A stretch of DNA of 18,120 bases from an uncultured Phenylobacterium sp. GTDB lineage: Bacteria > Pseudomonadota > Alphaproteobacteria > Caulobacterales > Caulobacteraceae. Below the pieces are notes generated by a model. The model saw nothing but the letters and a program-made list of their open reading frames with translations. It ran no database searches and was not told the DNA's origin. The translations under genes were made by a program, and so were the position numbers. Position 1 is the first letter of the stretch. Each line of letters opens with the position of its first letter. Of the stretch, positions 7,422 to 16,119 are shown piece by piece. The stretch covers positions 1 through 18,120 of the forward strand of contig CAMFIW010000009.1 in the NCBI GenBank assembly GCA_945952355.1, written 5' to 3'.

Positions 7422-8294
7422 ATGATGGTCGAGAAACGTGGACTGGGCCGGGGGCTGTCGGCCCTGCTGGGCGAGGTGGAGGAGACGCCGGTGACGGCCG
7501 GCGCCGTGGCGGGCCTGCGCGAGGTCCCGATCGAGCTGATCCACCGCAATGAGAAGCAGCCCCGCTGGGTCTTCACGCCCGAGGAGATCGACGAGCTCGC
7601 CGCCTCGATCCGCGAGAAGGGCGTGCTGCAGCCAATCCTCCTGCGCGCCGCGCCAGACATGGACGGTCATTTCGAGATCGTCGCCGGCGAACGCCGCTGG
7701 CGCGCCAGCCAGAAGGCCGGTCTGCACGTCCTGCCGGCCCTGGTGCGCGAGCTGGACGACGCCCAGGTGCTCGAGATCGCGGTGATCGAGAACGTGCAGC
7801 GCGCGGCGCTGAACCCGATCGAAGAGGCCGCCGCCTACCAGCAGCTGATCGAGGTGCATGGCCGCAGCCAGGCCGAGGTCGCCGATGCGGTCGGCAAGAG
7901 CCGCGCCCACGTCGCCAACGCCGTGCGCCTGCTGAACCTGCCCGAAGCAGCTCGCGCCTATGTACTGTCGGGCCAGCTCACCGCCGGCCATGCCCGCGCG
8001 ATCCTGACCGCCGCCGACTCGATGGCGCTGGCTGAGGAGGTCATCGCCAAGGGTCTGTCGGTGCGCGACACCGAGGCCCTGGCGCGCCGAATGGCCCAGG
8101 GGCCGGCTGCGCCGAAGGCCGCTCCGCCCAAGCCGTCCAAGGACGCCGACACCCAGGCGCTGGAAGTGGACCTGTCGGAAGTGCTCGGCCTGGCGGTCGA
8201 GGTTTTCGATCGGGGCGGCGCGGGCGAGTTGCGGATCAAGTACCAGACGCTGGAGCAGCTCGACGAAGTCTGCCGCAGGCTGACCCGGGGGTGA
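7422..8294 (+). CDS. parB: Chromosome partitioning protein ParB (CTPase, parS-binding)
   Basis: A 290-residue ParB/Spo0J protein. It loads at parS, uses CTP to form a sliding clamp and spreads on DNA, and it stimulates ParA. The N-terminus MVEKRGLGRGLSALLG is the ParA-interacting peptide, whose Arg contributes to ATPase stimulation. The CTP-binding N domain shows NEKQPRWVF (about 43-51), VAGERRWRA (about 88-95) and ENVQR (about 123-127). The helix-turn-helix that reads parS lies around 149-175 (EVADAVGKSRAHVANAVRLLNLP). After a linker rich in Pro, Lys and Ala, the C-terminal dimerisation domain ends IKYQTLEQLDEVCRRLTRG. Starts are possible at ATG 7422 or 7425; AGGGA at 7414-7418 is better spaced for 7425, and the preceding TTG 7419 is unlikely. 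The parA-parB gap is under 10 bp. A long inverted repeat follows the stop codon. Confidence 0.98.
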   Translation: MMVEKRGLGRGLSALLGEVEETPVTAGAVAGLREVPIELIHRNEKQPRWVFTPEEIDELAASIREKGVLQPILLRAAPDMDGHFEIVAGERRWRASQKAGLHVLPALVRELDDAQVLEIAVIENVQRAALNPIEEAAAYQQLIEVHGRSQAEVADAVGKSRAHVANAVRLLNLPEAARAYVLSGQLTAGHARAILTAADSMALAEEVIAKGLSVRDTEALARRMAQGPAAPKAAPPKPSKDADTQALEVDLSEVLGLAVEVFDRGGAGELRIKYQTLEQLDEVCRRLTRG

Positions 8295-8300
8295 GCGGCC

Positions 8301-8383
8301 AATTCGGCGACAGGTTGATCATTTCGCCTTGGATCGCGGCTCAGCAGCAACCGTGATCGAATTGATCAACCTCTCCCCGAATT
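8301..8383. repeat. Long inverted repeat between the convergent parB and hydrolase genes
   Basis: The arms at 8301-8326 and 8358-8383 are reverse complements at about 23 of 26 positions, and the outer 21 bp match at 19. The shared segments are AATTCGG, AGGTTGATCA and TTCG, around a 31-bp loop. It fills the whole gap between the parB stop (8294) and the hydrolase stop (8389). The position suggests a two-way transcription stop or mRNA 3'-end stabiliser, but neither side has a run of T, so it is not a textbook terminator. The arms contain TGATCA and are more AT-rich than their surroundings. A small mobile palindrome or a protein-binding site is an alternative. Confidence 0.75.
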
Positions 8384-8388
8384 AGAAC

Positions 8389-9366
8389 TCAGCGCTTCCC
8401 CGCCAATGCTGCGACCTCGCGGATCGCGGCGGCGACCGCCACGGGATTGTCGTTCTGAATCAAGTGACCCGAGCCGCGCACCAGGCGGTTTTCGCCTCGT
8501 GTCGACTCGCGGGCGAGGTCGTCGTGCATCGACATCCACAGCGTCGAGAGGGCGTCGGCCACCGCCTCCGGGGCGCCAGCGCGATAGGTGTTCTCGGCGG
8601 TCAGCACGATGAGCGGGATGTCGCCGAGGGCGCGCCGCGCCGCATCGATCTGCGCGCCGTCGGCGTCCGCCAAGCTCTCCAGTTCCGAGACCTCGGTCCG
8701 GAAATAGTCCGGCTTCGAGCGTTGGGCCACGAAGGCGTCCTTGAGGCCCTGGGGCCAGCGGTCCGGGTATTTCCCGGCGCAGCGGTCGTATTCCGGCGTC
8801 CCGAGCTTCAGTCCCGCCTCCGTCGCGGCGAGGCAGGCCTTGGGCCCACCGGCCAGGGGCGGGCGAGGCACGCCCAAGAGGGCGGCGATGCGGTCCTCCT
8901 GGTGCTCGACGCTCGGGTCGACCAGGACCAGGCCCGCCACGTCCTTCGGGTGCTGGAAGGCGAACAATCGCACGTCGAGCCCGCCCAGCGAATGGCCGAC
9001 CAGGATGTAGGGGCCCGGCAGGCCCGAGGCTTTCAGCAGGGCGGCGAGGTCGGCGGCGCGATGGGTGACGTCCCGCGGCAGGGGGCCGGGATCGCTGAAC
9101 CCCATGCCGGCGCGGTCATAGGAACAGGCCCGGAAGCCGGAGAGCTTCGGCTGCAGTGTGCCCCAGGAGAAGGTCGATCCGCCGAAACCGGCGTCGAGGA
9201 TGACCACGGGACCGTTTTCGCCGGTGCAGTACAGGTTCATCCGCCGGCCGTCGGGCAGTTTCACCAGCCGCTGCGGCATGGCGTAGGCCATCATCGGATC
9301 TGAGATCGGCGCGCAGGAGGCCTGACCAGCCAGCAGGAGCGCCAGGGCCAGGATCACCGCCCGCAC
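8389..9366 (-). CDS. Alpha/beta hydrolase, probably secreted to the periplasm
   Basis: A 325-residue alpha/beta-fold hydrolase. The first 20 residues (MRAVILALALLLAGQASCA) form a hydrophobic signal peptide. The Cys there lacks a proper lipobox Leu at -3, so a lipoprotein is unlikely. The oxyanion loop motif DAGFGGS lies at about 58-64, CSYDRAGMGFSDPGP at about 81-95, the nucleophile elbow GHSLGG with Ser126, and the catalytic His in RGSGHLIQNDNP at about 301. The acid is probably Asp150 or a residue near TAENTYRAG. The family hydrolyses esters, lactones or epoxides; no substrate can be assigned. The start is GTG 9366, two bases after the holA stop, so it is probably the last gene of the leuS-lptE-holA operon. 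Its link to those genes looks positional rather than functional. Confidence 0.85.
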   Translation of the reverse strand: MRAVILALALLLAGQASCAPISDPMMAYAMPQRLVKLPDGRRMNLYCTGENGPVVILDAGFGGSTFSWGTLQPKLSGFRACSYDRAGMGFSDPGPLPRDVTHRAADLAALLKASGLPGPYILVGHSLGGLDVRLFAFQHPKDVAGLVLVDPSVEHQEDRIAALLGVPRPPLAGGPKACLAATEAGLKLGTPEYDRCAGKYPDRWPQGLKDAFVAQRSKPDYFRTEVSELESLADADGAQIDAARRALGDIPLIVLTAENTYRAGAPEAVADALSTLWMSMHDDLARESTRGENRLVRGSGHLIQNDNPVAVAAAIREVAALAGKR

Positions 9367-9368
9367 GT

Positions 9369-10421
9369 TCAGAGCCCCAGGCGACGGGCGCGGCCCGCGA
9401 TCTGCAGGGCCAGGCGCTCGGCGATCAGCTGGTCGGGCGAACCCGCAGTCTTGCAGGCCCGGTCGGCGGCCAGGACCTCTGGCTGCAGGCGGTCGAGTTC
9501 CGGCAGGGTCCAGCTACGCGCCTGGCGCAGGAACTCCCTTTCATTCTTCCAGAACACCCCGGAGGCCTTGGCGGCCTCCTGAAGCCCCGCTCCGGACTTG
9601 GCGAGGGTCAGGGTGCGGCGCAGGCGGCCGAGATACTGACCGATGGCGCGGACGGCGGCGGGACCCGCCTCCCCTTCCTGCGCTGCCCGGCGCAAGCCGG
9701 CCTGGGCCTCGGCGAGGCGTCCCCCAAACGCATCGGCGGCCGCGTCGGACAGCGAGGCCTCCGGCTCGACTCCCAGAAAGTCTTCCAGGTCCCTGGGTGT
9801 GGCGGTCATGCCGGAGCCAGGGCCGAGATAAAGGGCCAGCCTCTCGATCTCCTGACGCGCCACGCCCCGCTCCTTGGGCATTCGGGCGACGAAGACCGCC
9901 AGCGCGTCGGCGGTCAGGCCCACACCATCCTTGGCCAGGCTTTCGCGCACAAGGCGGGCGACGTCGCCGGGCTCGTCCTCGTAGCAGGGGATGGTCGCGC
10001 AGGCGGCGGCCTTCTCGGCCACCTTGCGCAGGGCCGAGTCACGGCCGAGAGCCCCGGCCTCGATCAGGAAGAAGGCGTCGGGATTGAGCTCGCCTGCCGC
10101 ATGACGGGTAAGGGCTTCGGCGGCCAGCTTGTCGGGTCCGGACTTCTCGCTGCCCAGCTTGAGCCGCACCAGGCGGCGGCCGCCCATCAGCGACTGGGCG
10201 GCAAGCTCTCCCTCCAGCCGCCCGGTGTCGCCGTCGAGGTCGCCGTCGGTCAGCAGGGCGACGTCGAAGGGATCGTCCGGCCGATCGCACACCTTCGGCG
10301 CGAGCTGGTTCGCGCGGTCGCGCACGACGCCGATGTCGCGGCCATAGATCAGGGCGGCGCGGATCGTGGCGTCCGGCGCGCTCAGGAACCGCTCGATATC
10401 GGGCCGGCGGTTGAGGATCAC
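9369..10421 (-). CDS. holA: DNA polymerase III subunit delta (HolA)
   Basis: A 350-residue clamp-loader delta subunit, which opens the beta sliding clamp during replication. Recognised from VILNRRPDIERFLSAPD at the start, AALIYGRDIGVVRDRANQL (about 24-42) and DVALLTDGDLDGDTGRLEGELAAQSLMGGRRLVRLK. DAFFLIEAGALGRDSALRKVAEK and CYEDEPGDVARLVRESLAKDGVGL follow, and the C-terminal collar domain carries ASGVFWKNEREFLRQARSW. The start at GTG 10421 gives the family-typical N-terminus; the frame is open for another 60 codons upstream, but that part is low-complexity Arg/Ser/Pro and overlaps lptE antiparallel to its codon use. It lies 67 bp after lptE, a common holA partner in proteobacteria. The ribosome binding site before the GTG is weak. 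Confidence 0.94.
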   Translation of the reverse strand: MILNRRPDIERFLSAPDATIRAALIYGRDIGVVRDRANQLAPKVCDRPDDPFDVALLTDGDLDGDTGRLEGELAAQSLMGGRRLVRLKLGSEKSGPDKLAAEALTRHAAGELNPDAFFLIEAGALGRDSALRKVAEKAAACATIPCYEDEPGDVARLVRESLAKDGVGLTADALAVFVARMPKERGVARQEIERLALYLGPGSGMTATPRDLEDFLGVEPEASLSDAAADAFGGRLAEAQAGLRRAAQEGEAGPAAVRAIGQYLGRLRRTLTLAKSGAGLQEAAKASGVFWKNEREFLRQARSWTLPELDRLQPEVLAADRACKTAGSPDQLIAERLALQIAGRARRLGL

Positions 10422-10488
10422 GCGGTCAGGTCTCTCGTCTGTCGCGGGATCGCCACGAACAACCGGCTCCCACCGCGTCGCATCCCGC

Positions 10489-10989
10489 TCAGGTCTTCGG
10501 CTTCGGCTGGGCCAGCCAGGTGGCGAGCTCGAGCTGGATGCGGCGGGCGGCCTCCCCGGCGGCTCGGTCCTCCGCGTCCTGCTGGGCCGCGACCGAGGCA
10601 TAGGGCTGGTCCGCCGAGTCGTAGGTGATCTCGACCCGCACGCGGCCCGTCTTGGCCACCGCTCCGGTCTTGGCGTCGTTCAGGCTGTAGGCGGCGACGA
10701 GCACGTATTCGTAGCGGGTGGCCACGTTGTCGACCCGCACGCCGCGCGGATAGCGTTGCTCGCCCAGCGCAAGGTTCAGCCGGTAGAGGGGAGACGCATC
10801 GGCGTTGCGCGCCAGTTCGTCGTCGAGGTGCTCGCGCAGCAGCTGCCCGATGCGGCCCTGGGGCGTCGACACCGTCACCGCCGACAGGGCGCTGGATACG
10901 CCGGGTGAGCCGTAGAGCGGCGTGAACCCGCAGGCGGCCAGGGCCGGCGCGGCGGCGCAAAGGACGAGCAGGGTTCGGATGGAGGTCAT
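10489..10989 (-). CDS. lptE: LPS assembly lipoprotein LptE
   Basis: A 166-residue outer-membrane lipoprotein that plugs and helps assemble the LptD translocon delivering lipopolysaccharide to the cell surface. The signal peptide ends in the lipobox LAAC, with lipidated Cys20, followed by GFTPLYG, the typical start of mature LptE. Mid-protein segments include QGRIGQLLREHLDDEL, YRLNLALGEQRYPRGVRVDNVATRYEYVL and VEITYDSADQPYASVAAQQDAEDRAAGEAARRIQLELA, matching the family fold. The ATG overlaps the leuS stop by one base (TGATG), so it is translationally coupled to leuS. The leuS-lptE-holA order is widely conserved in proteobacteria, which strengthens the call for a fast-evolving protein. Confidence 0.92.
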   Translation of the reverse strand: MTSIRTLLVLCAAAPALAACGFTPLYGSPGVSSALSAVTVSTPQGRIGQLLREHLDDELARNADASPLYRLNLALGEQRYPRGVRVDNVATRYEYVLVAAYSLNDAKTGAVAKTGRVRVEITYDSADQPYASVAAQQDAEDRAAGEAARRIQLELATWLAQPKPKT

Positions 10990-13589
10990 CAGCCGGCCAC
11001 GATGTTGACGATACGGTCCTTGACCACGATCACCTTGCGGATGGTCAGGCCCTCAAGGCGCCGTGCGATCTCCGGATCGTCAAGCACCATCTTCTCCACA
11101 TCCGCTGGTTCGGCCCCCGCGGGCGCCTGGATCTCGCCCCGGCGCTTGCCGTTGACCTGCACCGGCAGGGTCACGACGGCGTCCTGGGTCAGGGCCGGAT
11201 CGAAGTCCGGCCAGGGCGCGGCCACCACCATGCCCTGCCCGCCGAGCAGCGCCCAGCACTCCTCCGCCAGGTGCGGCGTGAACGGTGCGATCAGCCGGGC
11301 GAAGGCCGACAGCGCCTCGGCGCGGGCGGCCAGAACCGCGGGGCTGGCGCCCTCGGCCTTGTGGTCCTTCAGCAGGTTCAGGAACTCGTAGAGCCGCGCG
11401 ATGCCGGAATTGAACCGGAAGGTCTCGATGGCCTCGGTCATGGCCTTGATCAGCCGGTGCGCGCCGCGGCGGATCGCCAGAGCGGCCGGATCGTTCGGAT
11501 CGGTGACGGGCTGGCCTGCCGAACCGCCATTTGGGGGCTGGCTCTCGAACTCGGCCCAGACGCGATTGACGAAGCGCCAGGCGCCTTCGACCCCGCCATT
11601 CGACCATTGGGTGTCCCGCTCGGGCGGGCTGTCGGACAGGACGAACAGGCGCGCGGCGTCCACCCCGTAGACCTCGAAGATCTCCTCGGGCGCCACGGTG
11701 TTCTTCTTGGATTTCGACATCTTCTCGACGTCGCCGATCACCACCGGCTCGCCGGTCTCGACCAGGGTGGCGCGCCGGGTCTTGCCCTCGGCCGTCACCT
11801 CGACCTCGCGCGGCTCCAGCCAGTCGCCGGACTGCCGCCGATAGGTCTCGTGGGTGACCATGCCCTGGGTGAACAGGCCCGCGAACGGCTCCTCGACGCT
11901 CAGCATCCCCTCGTCGGCAAGCGCCTTGGTGACGAAGCGGGCGTAGAGCAGGTGCAGGACGGCGTGTTCGACGCCCCCGATATACTGGTCGACCGGCAGC
12001 CAGTAGTCGGCCGCGGCCTTGTCGATCGGCTCGGCGAAGTCGGGATTGGTGAAGCGGGCGAAATACCAGGACGAGTCCACGAAGGTGTCCAGGGTGTCGG
12101 TCTCGCGCGTCGCCGCCACGCCGCAGTCCGGGCAGGTGGTGTGCTTCCAGGTCGGATGCCGCGACAGCGCATTGCCCGGCCGGTCGAAGACCAGGTCGTC
12201 GGGCAAGGCCACGGGCAGGGCCGCCTTCGGCAGCGGTACTACGCCGCAATTGTCGCAATGCACCACCGGGATCGGGCAGCCCCATCCGCGCTGGCGCGCC
12301 ACGCCCCAGTCGCGCAGGCGGAAGACGGTCGCGCCCTCGCCTTGGTCCTGGGCCTCGATGCGGGCGATGGCCTCCGCCTTCGCCGCCTCGACCTCCAGCC
12401 CGTCCAGGAACCGCGAATTGAAGATCCTCCCGGGGCCGACATAGGCCTCGTCGCCGACCGCGAAGCTGGCCGGGTCCTCGCCCGGCGGCAGAACCACGGG
12501 GGTCACGTCCAGGCCGTACTTGCGGGCGAAGTCCAGGTCGCGCTGGTCATGGGCCGGACAGCCGAAGATCGCGCCCGTGCCGTAGTCCATCAGGATGAAG
12601 TTCGCGATCCAGACCGGCAGCTTCCAGTCCGGATCGAACGGATGGGCGACGGTCAGGCCGGTGTCGTAGCCGATCTTCTCGGCGGTCTCGATCTCGGCCT
12701 CGGAAGCGCCACCCTTGCGGCATTCGGCGATGAAGGCGGCGGCCTTCGGATCGCTGGCGGCGATCTGCTCGGCCAAGGGATGGTCCGGGGCGATGCCGAC
12801 GAAGCTGGCGCCGAACAGGGTGTCGGGTCGGGTGGTGTAGACCTCCAGCCCGCGCTCGAAGCCCGCCGGCGCGGTCTCGCCGAACAGGAAGCGCAGCCGC
12901 GCGCCCTTCGAGCGGCCGATCCAGTTCTCCTGCATGATCCGGACCTTGTCCGGCCAGCGGCCCAGGTCCTTCAGCGCGTCGATCAGGTCGTCGGCATAGT
13001 CGGTGATGCGCATGAACCACTGGTTCAGCTTGCGCTTTTCGACCACCGCGCCCGACCGCCAGCCGCGGCCGTCGACCACCTGCTCGTTGGCCAGGACGGT
13101 CTGGTCGACGGGGTCCCAGTTGACCACGCCTTCGCGGCGATAGACCAGTCCGGCCTTGTACAGGTCGAGGAACCAGGCCTGCTGCTGGCCATAGTAGGCG
13201 ACGTCGCAGGTCGCGAACTCGCGAGCCCAGTCGATCGACAGCCCGAGCTCCTTCAGCTCGGCGCGCATCCGGGCGATATTGTCGTAGGTCCAGGCCTTGG
13301 GATCGACGCCCCGCTCCATGGCCGCGTTCTCGGCCGGCAGGCCGAAGGCGTCCCAACCCATGGGATGCAGGACGTTGAACCCGCGGGCGCGCTTGAAGCG
13401 GGCGATTACGTCGCCGAGCGAATAGTTGCGCACATGGCCCATGTGCAGGCGTCCCGACGGATAGGGGAACATCTCCAAAACATAGTATTTCGGTTGGCCC
13501 GGCTGCGGCGGGCCGGCCTTGAAGACGTCGGCCTTCGCCCAGGCGTCACGCCACTTGGGCTCGGTCTCTTTCGGGTTGTAACGGGCCAT
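10989..13589 (-). CDS. leuS: Leucyl-tRNA synthetase
   Basis: An 866-residue class I aminoacyl-tRNA synthetase that charges tRNA-Leu in the cytoplasm. The HIGH signature is HMGH at residues 49-52 (in [19 protein letters not shown]), and KMSKS is at 623-627. The editing (CP1) domain includes [40 protein letters not shown] and the Thr-rich editing pocket. A CxxC pair (HCDNC and TCPDC) marks a zinc-binding insertion, and DSSWYFARF and [18 protein letters not shown] follow. The C-terminal domain ends [11 protein letters not shown]. The start [13 protein letters not shown] at 13589 is the usual N-terminus; an in-frame ATG 54 bp upstream would add atypical residues. It is the first gene of a minus-strand operon and lies downstream of a terminator that isolates it from the DUF3576 gene. 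No defects are visible. Confidence 0.98.
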   Translation of the reverse strand: MARYNPKETEPKWRDAWAKADVFKAGPPQPGQPKYYVLEMFPYPSGRLHMGHVRNYSLGDVIARFKRARGFNVLHPMGWDAFGLPAENAAMERGVDPKAWTYDNIARMRAELKELGLSIDWAREFATCDVAYYGQQQAWFLDLYKAGLVYRREGVVNWDPVDQTVLANEQVVDGRGWRSGAVVEKRKLNQWFMRITDYADDLIDALKDLGRWPDKVRIMQENWIGRSKGARLRFLFGETAPAGFERGLEVYTTRPDTLFGASFVGIAPDHPLAEQIAASDPKAAAFIAECRKGGASEAEIETAEKIGYDTGLTVAHPFDPDWKLPVWIANFILMDYGTGAIFGCPAHDQRDLDFARKYGLDVTPVVLPPGEDPASFAVGDEAYVGPGRIFNSRFLDGLEVEAAKAEAIARIEAQDQGEGATVFRLRDWGVARQRGWGCPIPVVHCDNCGVVPLPKAALPVALPDDLVFDRPGNALSRHPTWKHTTCPDCGVAATRETDTLDTFVDSSWYFARFTNPDFAEPIDKAAADYWLPVDQYIGGVEHAVLHLLYARFVTKALADEGMLSVEEPFAGLFTQGMVTHETYRRQSGDWLEPREVEVTAEGKTRRATLVETGEPVVIGDVEKMSKSKKNTVAPEEIFEVYGVDAARLFVLSDSPPERDTQWSNGGVEGAWRFVNRVWAEFESQPPNGGSAGQPVTDPNDPAALAIRRGAHRLIKAMTEAIETFRFNSGIARLYEFLNLLKDHKAEGASPAVLAARAEALSAFARLIAPFTPHLAEECWALLGGQGMVVAAPWPDFDPALTQDAVVTLPVQVNGKRRGEIQAPAGAEPADVEKMVLDDPEIARRLEGLTIRKVIVVKDRIVNIVAG

Positions 13590-13640
13590 GGCGGCAGGCT
13601 TTAGCTTGGTTTCGAGGGCGAAGGGAATGCCGGGACACGA

Positions 13641-13676
13641 CAAAACGCGCCGGCCTCCCGGCGGGAGGGGCGCGTT
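13641..13676 (-). terminator. Intrinsic terminator of the DUF3576 lipoprotein gene
   Basis: Read on the minus strand, the stem AACGCGCC (13669-13676) pairs with GGCGCGTT (13644-13651), and CCTCCC pairs with GGGAGG inside it. The loop is 3 nt, there is a 2-nt bulge, and the stem is followed by TTTTG. It starts about 40 bp after the DUF3576 stop and ends about 50 bp before the leuS start, so it separates the two same-strand genes. leuS must then have its own promoter between here and 13590; I could not identify one. Confidence 0.75.
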
Positions 13677-13715
13677 CGGCCGAATTCAGCTCTGGCGATG
13701 CGTCCGAACGCGCGG

Positions 13716-14237
13716 TTAGCCGCGGATGTTCGAAAGTCGAAGCTGCCGCGCCTTGGTCAGGATGGCGTTCTCGATGTCGGTCTCAGTCTGGCCGGCCGAG
13801 GAGGCGTCGGTCCAGTTGCCCGCCGGGTCCTTGACCTGCTTGAAGACCGTGACGTTGAGGCCGTCGGCGCGCAGGCGCGAATCCAGGATGTAGACGGTGC
13901 ACTTGAAGCGCTCGTCCGGCTTTTCCGGATTCGTGTACCAGTCGGTGATGATCACGCCGCCGTAAGGGTCGGCCGAGGCCAGGGGCATGAAGGCCAGGGT
14001 GTCCAGGCTGGCGCGCCACAGATAGCCGTTCACACCGATCGCCGGGGTGTCCGAAGGCGCCTTGGCCTTCGAGCCGCCGCCGCCGAAGTGCGGGATCAGG
14101 TGGAAGCCGCCGCCCTCGCTGGTCTGGACGGACTTGTGACCTCCGGTCGAGCAGGCGCCAAGCGTCGCCACGCCCAGGGCCATGGCCCCGATCGCAACGC
14201 CTCGCATCCAGACTCCGCGCACAAACGGCATATGCAT
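13716..14237 (-). CDS. DUF3576 domain lipoprotein
   Basis: A 173-residue predicted lipoprotein. The signal peptide has the hydrophobic stretch GVAIGAMALGVAT and the lipobox LGAC (Cys29). A Gly-rich linker (HFGGGGSKAKAPSD) leads into a conserved globular domain with IGVNGYLWRASLDTLAFMPLASADPYGGVIITDWY and a second half with CTVYILDSRLRADGLNVTVFKQV and TETDIENAILTKARQLRL. I recognise this as DUF3576, an alphaproteobacterial envelope family of unknown function. Starts are possible at ATG 14237 or ATG 14231; the GGGAG at 14241-14245 is better spaced for 14231. A third Met (14207) would still leave a signal peptide. It has its own terminator and diverges from the NtrZ-like gene. An outer-membrane or periplasmic location is inferred from the lipobox, and residue +2 Ser favours the outer membrane. 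Confidence 0.87.
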   Translation of the reverse strand: MHMPFVRGVWMRGVAIGAMALGVATLGACSTGGHKSVQTSEGGGFHLIPHFGGGGSKAKAPSDTPAIGVNGYLWRASLDTLAFMPLASADPYGGVIITDWYTNPEKPDERFKCTVYILDSRLRADGLNVTVFKQVKDPAGNWTDASSAGQTETDIENAILTKARQLRLSNIRG

Positions 14238-14403
14238 CCGCTCCCAAAGATTAATCCGCGCCCCGACGAGGCAGCGGCGCCGCCCCCGCGCCGGCGCCCT
14301 CTATAACAACCGTGAGAAAACCGCCAAACAGGAATCGCGTGGCCTCATCGCCACAGGCGCCGAAGGATTCGACAAGACTCGGAACCGGGGGGCCTCGCGG
14401 CTG

Positions 14404-14431
14404 TTGACCTGACCGGCTGCAGGAATCTATC
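14404..14431 (+). promoter_or_regulatory. Possible vegetative promoter for the NtrZ-like gene
   Basis: TTGACCT (14404-14410) resembles the Caulobacter -35 (TTGACGS). After 13 bp comes AATCTATC (14424-14431), which matches the -10 consensus GCTANAWC in part. Transcription would start near 14438, leaving a leader of about 55 nt before ATG 14495. Weak evidence, based on motif similarity alone. Confidence 0.4.
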
Positions 14432-14494
14432 GCTGACATGAAGAAGGCCGCCGCGAGGTGGCGGTCGAGGGCGCTGGGGCCCATATTAGGCGTG

Positions 14495-14875
14495 ATGGTC
14501 AACCGGACGATCTTTTCGCTGATCGGCGCGGCGCTCCTGGCGGGCGCGGCTTCGGCTGCGCATGCCGAAGGCGGCAAGAACACGACCGACTTCACCGTCC
14601 ACACCGATTCCAGCGTCGCGCCGACCGGCGCCAAGTCTTTGAAGTGGGATGCGCGCGCGGGCCGTTGGGGCGTGACCCTCAATCTCGACCAGCCGGCCAA
14701 TCGCGAAGCGCAGCTGAACGACATCCAGGCCGGCGCCTATTTCCGCGTGACCCCATCACTGCGGGTCGGCGGCGCCGTGGCCCTGGGCGAGCAGCCGGTC
14801 CAGCCCGGCTACAAGCGCAACGAGCCGCAGGAAGGCGCCCCGCGCGTCCGTCTCGAGACCGCGTTCAAGTTCTGA
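14495..14875 (+). CDS. ntrZ: NtrZ-like periplasmic protein
   Basis: A 126-residue protein with a clear signal peptide ([24 protein letters not shown], cleavage expected after AHA) and a mature part of about 102 residues. The mature part includes [36 protein letters not shown] and the beta-rich [23 protein letters not shown], ending ETAFKF. The pattern resembles the NtrZ family, known in Caulobacter as a periplasmic protein that modulates the NtrY-NtrX two-component system. Its place near leuS also fits what I recall from Caulobacter. The start at ATG 14495 is preferred because the signal peptide begins there; an in-frame ATG at 14438 would add 19 Arg/Ala-rich residues. The gene ends overlapping the convergent ThiE-like gene by 11 bp. 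The family name rests on recall, not on a search; a generic small envelope protein with a short beta fold is the alternative. Confidence 0.65.
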   Translation: MVNRTIFSLIGAALLAGAASAAHAEGGKNTTDFTVHTDSSVAPTGAKSLKWDARAGRWGVTLNLDQPANREAQLNDIQAGAYFRVTPSLRVGGAVALGEQPVQPGYKRNEPQEGAPRVRLETAFKF

Positions 14876-15500
14876 ACCCGTCGATCCCCGCGATCCCCGC
14901 CACGCCCGTCGACAGCAATCGGCGGGCGCTTTCGTTCGTGACCCCGCCCAGGGCGTAGACCGGGACTCGGGCGGTCCGAGCGATCGCAGCCAGGCGGAGA
15001 GGCCCCATCGGCCGCCCGGCCGAGGGGCTGTTCGAGGGAAACACCGCCGAGACCACCACCGCGTCGAGGCCCGCGGCCCGCGCCGCCCGCGCCGAGTGCG
15101 CCGCCGCCGTCACCCGCAAGCCCATTCGTCGAAGGCGCGGCGCCTGGTGCGCAAGCCGTTCGGGCAGGTGGACGCCGGCGGCCCCGACTCGCTTGGCCAG
15201 GGCCGCGTCCGCGCCGATCAGAAGGACCAAGCCGCGCCGGCGCGCGATGGACGCCAGCCGGCGGGCCGTCGCCTCGGCGTCAGCCGCGCCGAACCCGCGA
15301 TAGACCAGGGCCGCCCCGCGGGGCAGGCTCTTCGCCAGGGCTTCGAGGTCCGGCGTGCGCGTCGGATCGCTGAAGGCCAGCAAGGCGGGCAGCCCCTTCC
15401 CCGCACGCGCGCGGCGTTTTAGGAAGGCCGCCGTCTTCGGCAAGGTCCAGAACCCCGGTATGTCCGCCTCCCCCGCCCTCGACGACGTGCTGGCCCGCAT
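14865..15500 (-). CDS. ThiE/TenI-like thiamine phosphate synthase family protein
   Basis: A roughly 211-residue protein with a TIM-barrel pattern of the thiamine phosphate synthase/TenI superfamily. Visible motifs are [92 protein letters not shown] and [17 protein letters not shown]. True ThiE uses HMP-pyrophosphate and thiazole phosphate. The loops here are TenI-like, so it could instead be a thiazole tautomerase or a non-thiamine paralogue; no other thiamine genes are in the window. The start is uncertain. ATG 15500 keeps the conserved [15 protein letters not shown] but overlaps the divergent yggS by 41 bp; TTG 15443 would avoid the overlap but trims that segment. The 3' end overlaps the NtrZ-like gene by 11 bp. 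Confidence 0.78.
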   Translation of the reverse strand: MRASTSSRAGEADIPGFWTLPKTAAFLKRRARAGKGLPALLAFSDPTRTPDLEALAKSLPRGAALVYRGFGAADAEATARRLASIARRRGLVLLIGADAALAKRVGAAGVHLPERLAHQAPRLRRMGLRVTAAAHSARAARAAGLDAVVVSAVFPSNSPSAGRPMGPLRLAAIARTARVPVYALGGVTNESARRLLSTGVAGIAGIDGFRT

Positions 15501-16119
15501 CGCCGCGGCCGCCAGGGCCGCCGGGCGCGACCCGGCCGATGTGGCCCTGGTCGCCGTCTCCAAGCAACAGCCCTGGGAGGCCATAGAGCCGGTGCTCGCC
15601 GCCGGCCAGCGCCTGTTCGGCGAGAATCGGGTTCAGGAGGCGATGGAGCGGTGGTCCGAACGTCGCGCCGGCCTCGAGTTGCGGCTGATCGGGCCGTTGC
15701 AGACCAACAAGGTGCGCGAGGCGGTCGGCTTCTTCGACGTCATCGAGACCCTGGACCGCGAGCGCCTGGCCAAGGCCCTGGCCGACGAGGTCCAGAAGCA
15801 GGGCAAGGCTCCGCGCCTCCATGTCCAGGTCAATACCGGCGAAGAGCCGCAGAAGGCCGGGATCGCGCCCGCCGACGCCGACGCCTTCATCGCCGAGGCG
15901 CGCGGGAACTATGGCCTGACGATCGAGGGCTTGATGTGCATTCCGCCCGAGGCCGAGCCGCCGGGGCCGCATTTCGCCCTCCTGGCCAAGATCGCGGCGC
16001 GCAACGGGGTGTCCAAGCTCTCCATGGGCATGAGCGGCGACTTCGAGACCGCCGTGCGGTTCGGCGCGACCAGCGTGCGGGTGGGCTCAGCCCTTTTTGG
16101 CGCGCGCGCCCGGCCTTAG
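15460..16119 (+). CDS. YggS family PLP-homeostasis protein (PLPBP)
   Basis: A 219-residue pyridoxal-5'-phosphate-binding protein of the YggS/PROSC family, which buffers free PLP in the cytoplasm and affects amino-acid pools; it has no proven enzymatic reaction. The PLP lysine is Lys35 in LVAVSKQQP. Family landmarks follow: [97 protein letters not shown]. The start at 15460 is chosen because [18 protein letters not shown] is a typical N-terminus; the frame is open 105 bp further upstream. It overlaps the ThiE-like gene at the 5' end and the L,D-transpeptidase gene at the 3' end (33 bp, convergent). Confidence 0.95.
   Translation: MSASPALDDVLARIAAAARAAGRDPADVALVAVSKQQPWEAIEPVLAAGQRLFGENRVQEAMERWSERRAGLELRLIGPLQTNKVREAVGFFDVIETLDRERLAKALADEVQKQGKAPRLHVQVNTGEEPQKAGIAPADADAFIAEARGNYGLTIEGLMCIPPEAEPPGPHFALLAKIAARNGVSKLSMGMSGDFETAVRFGATSVRVGSALFGARARP

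Noticed and set aside
6468..7991. 507-codon open frame antisense to parA and parB
   Set aside because: It spans two well-supported genes and reads as His/Gln/Arg/Leu-rich shadow sequence with no motif.
8389..9366. Lipoprotein signal in the alpha/beta hydrolase
   Set aside because: The Cys is preceded by QAS rather than a lipobox such as LAG, so an ordinary signal peptide is more likely.
11271..13604. 777-codon open frame antisense to leuS
   Set aside because: leuS on the other strand has full family motifs; the antisense product is low-complexity, rich in Gly, Asp, Val and Arg, and matches nothing. Long antisense frames are expected in GC-rich genes.
16083..16098. GGGC-TCA-GCCC followed by TTTTT on the plus strand
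   Set aside because: It has only a 4-bp stem and lies inside the coding end of yggS, before the stop codon.
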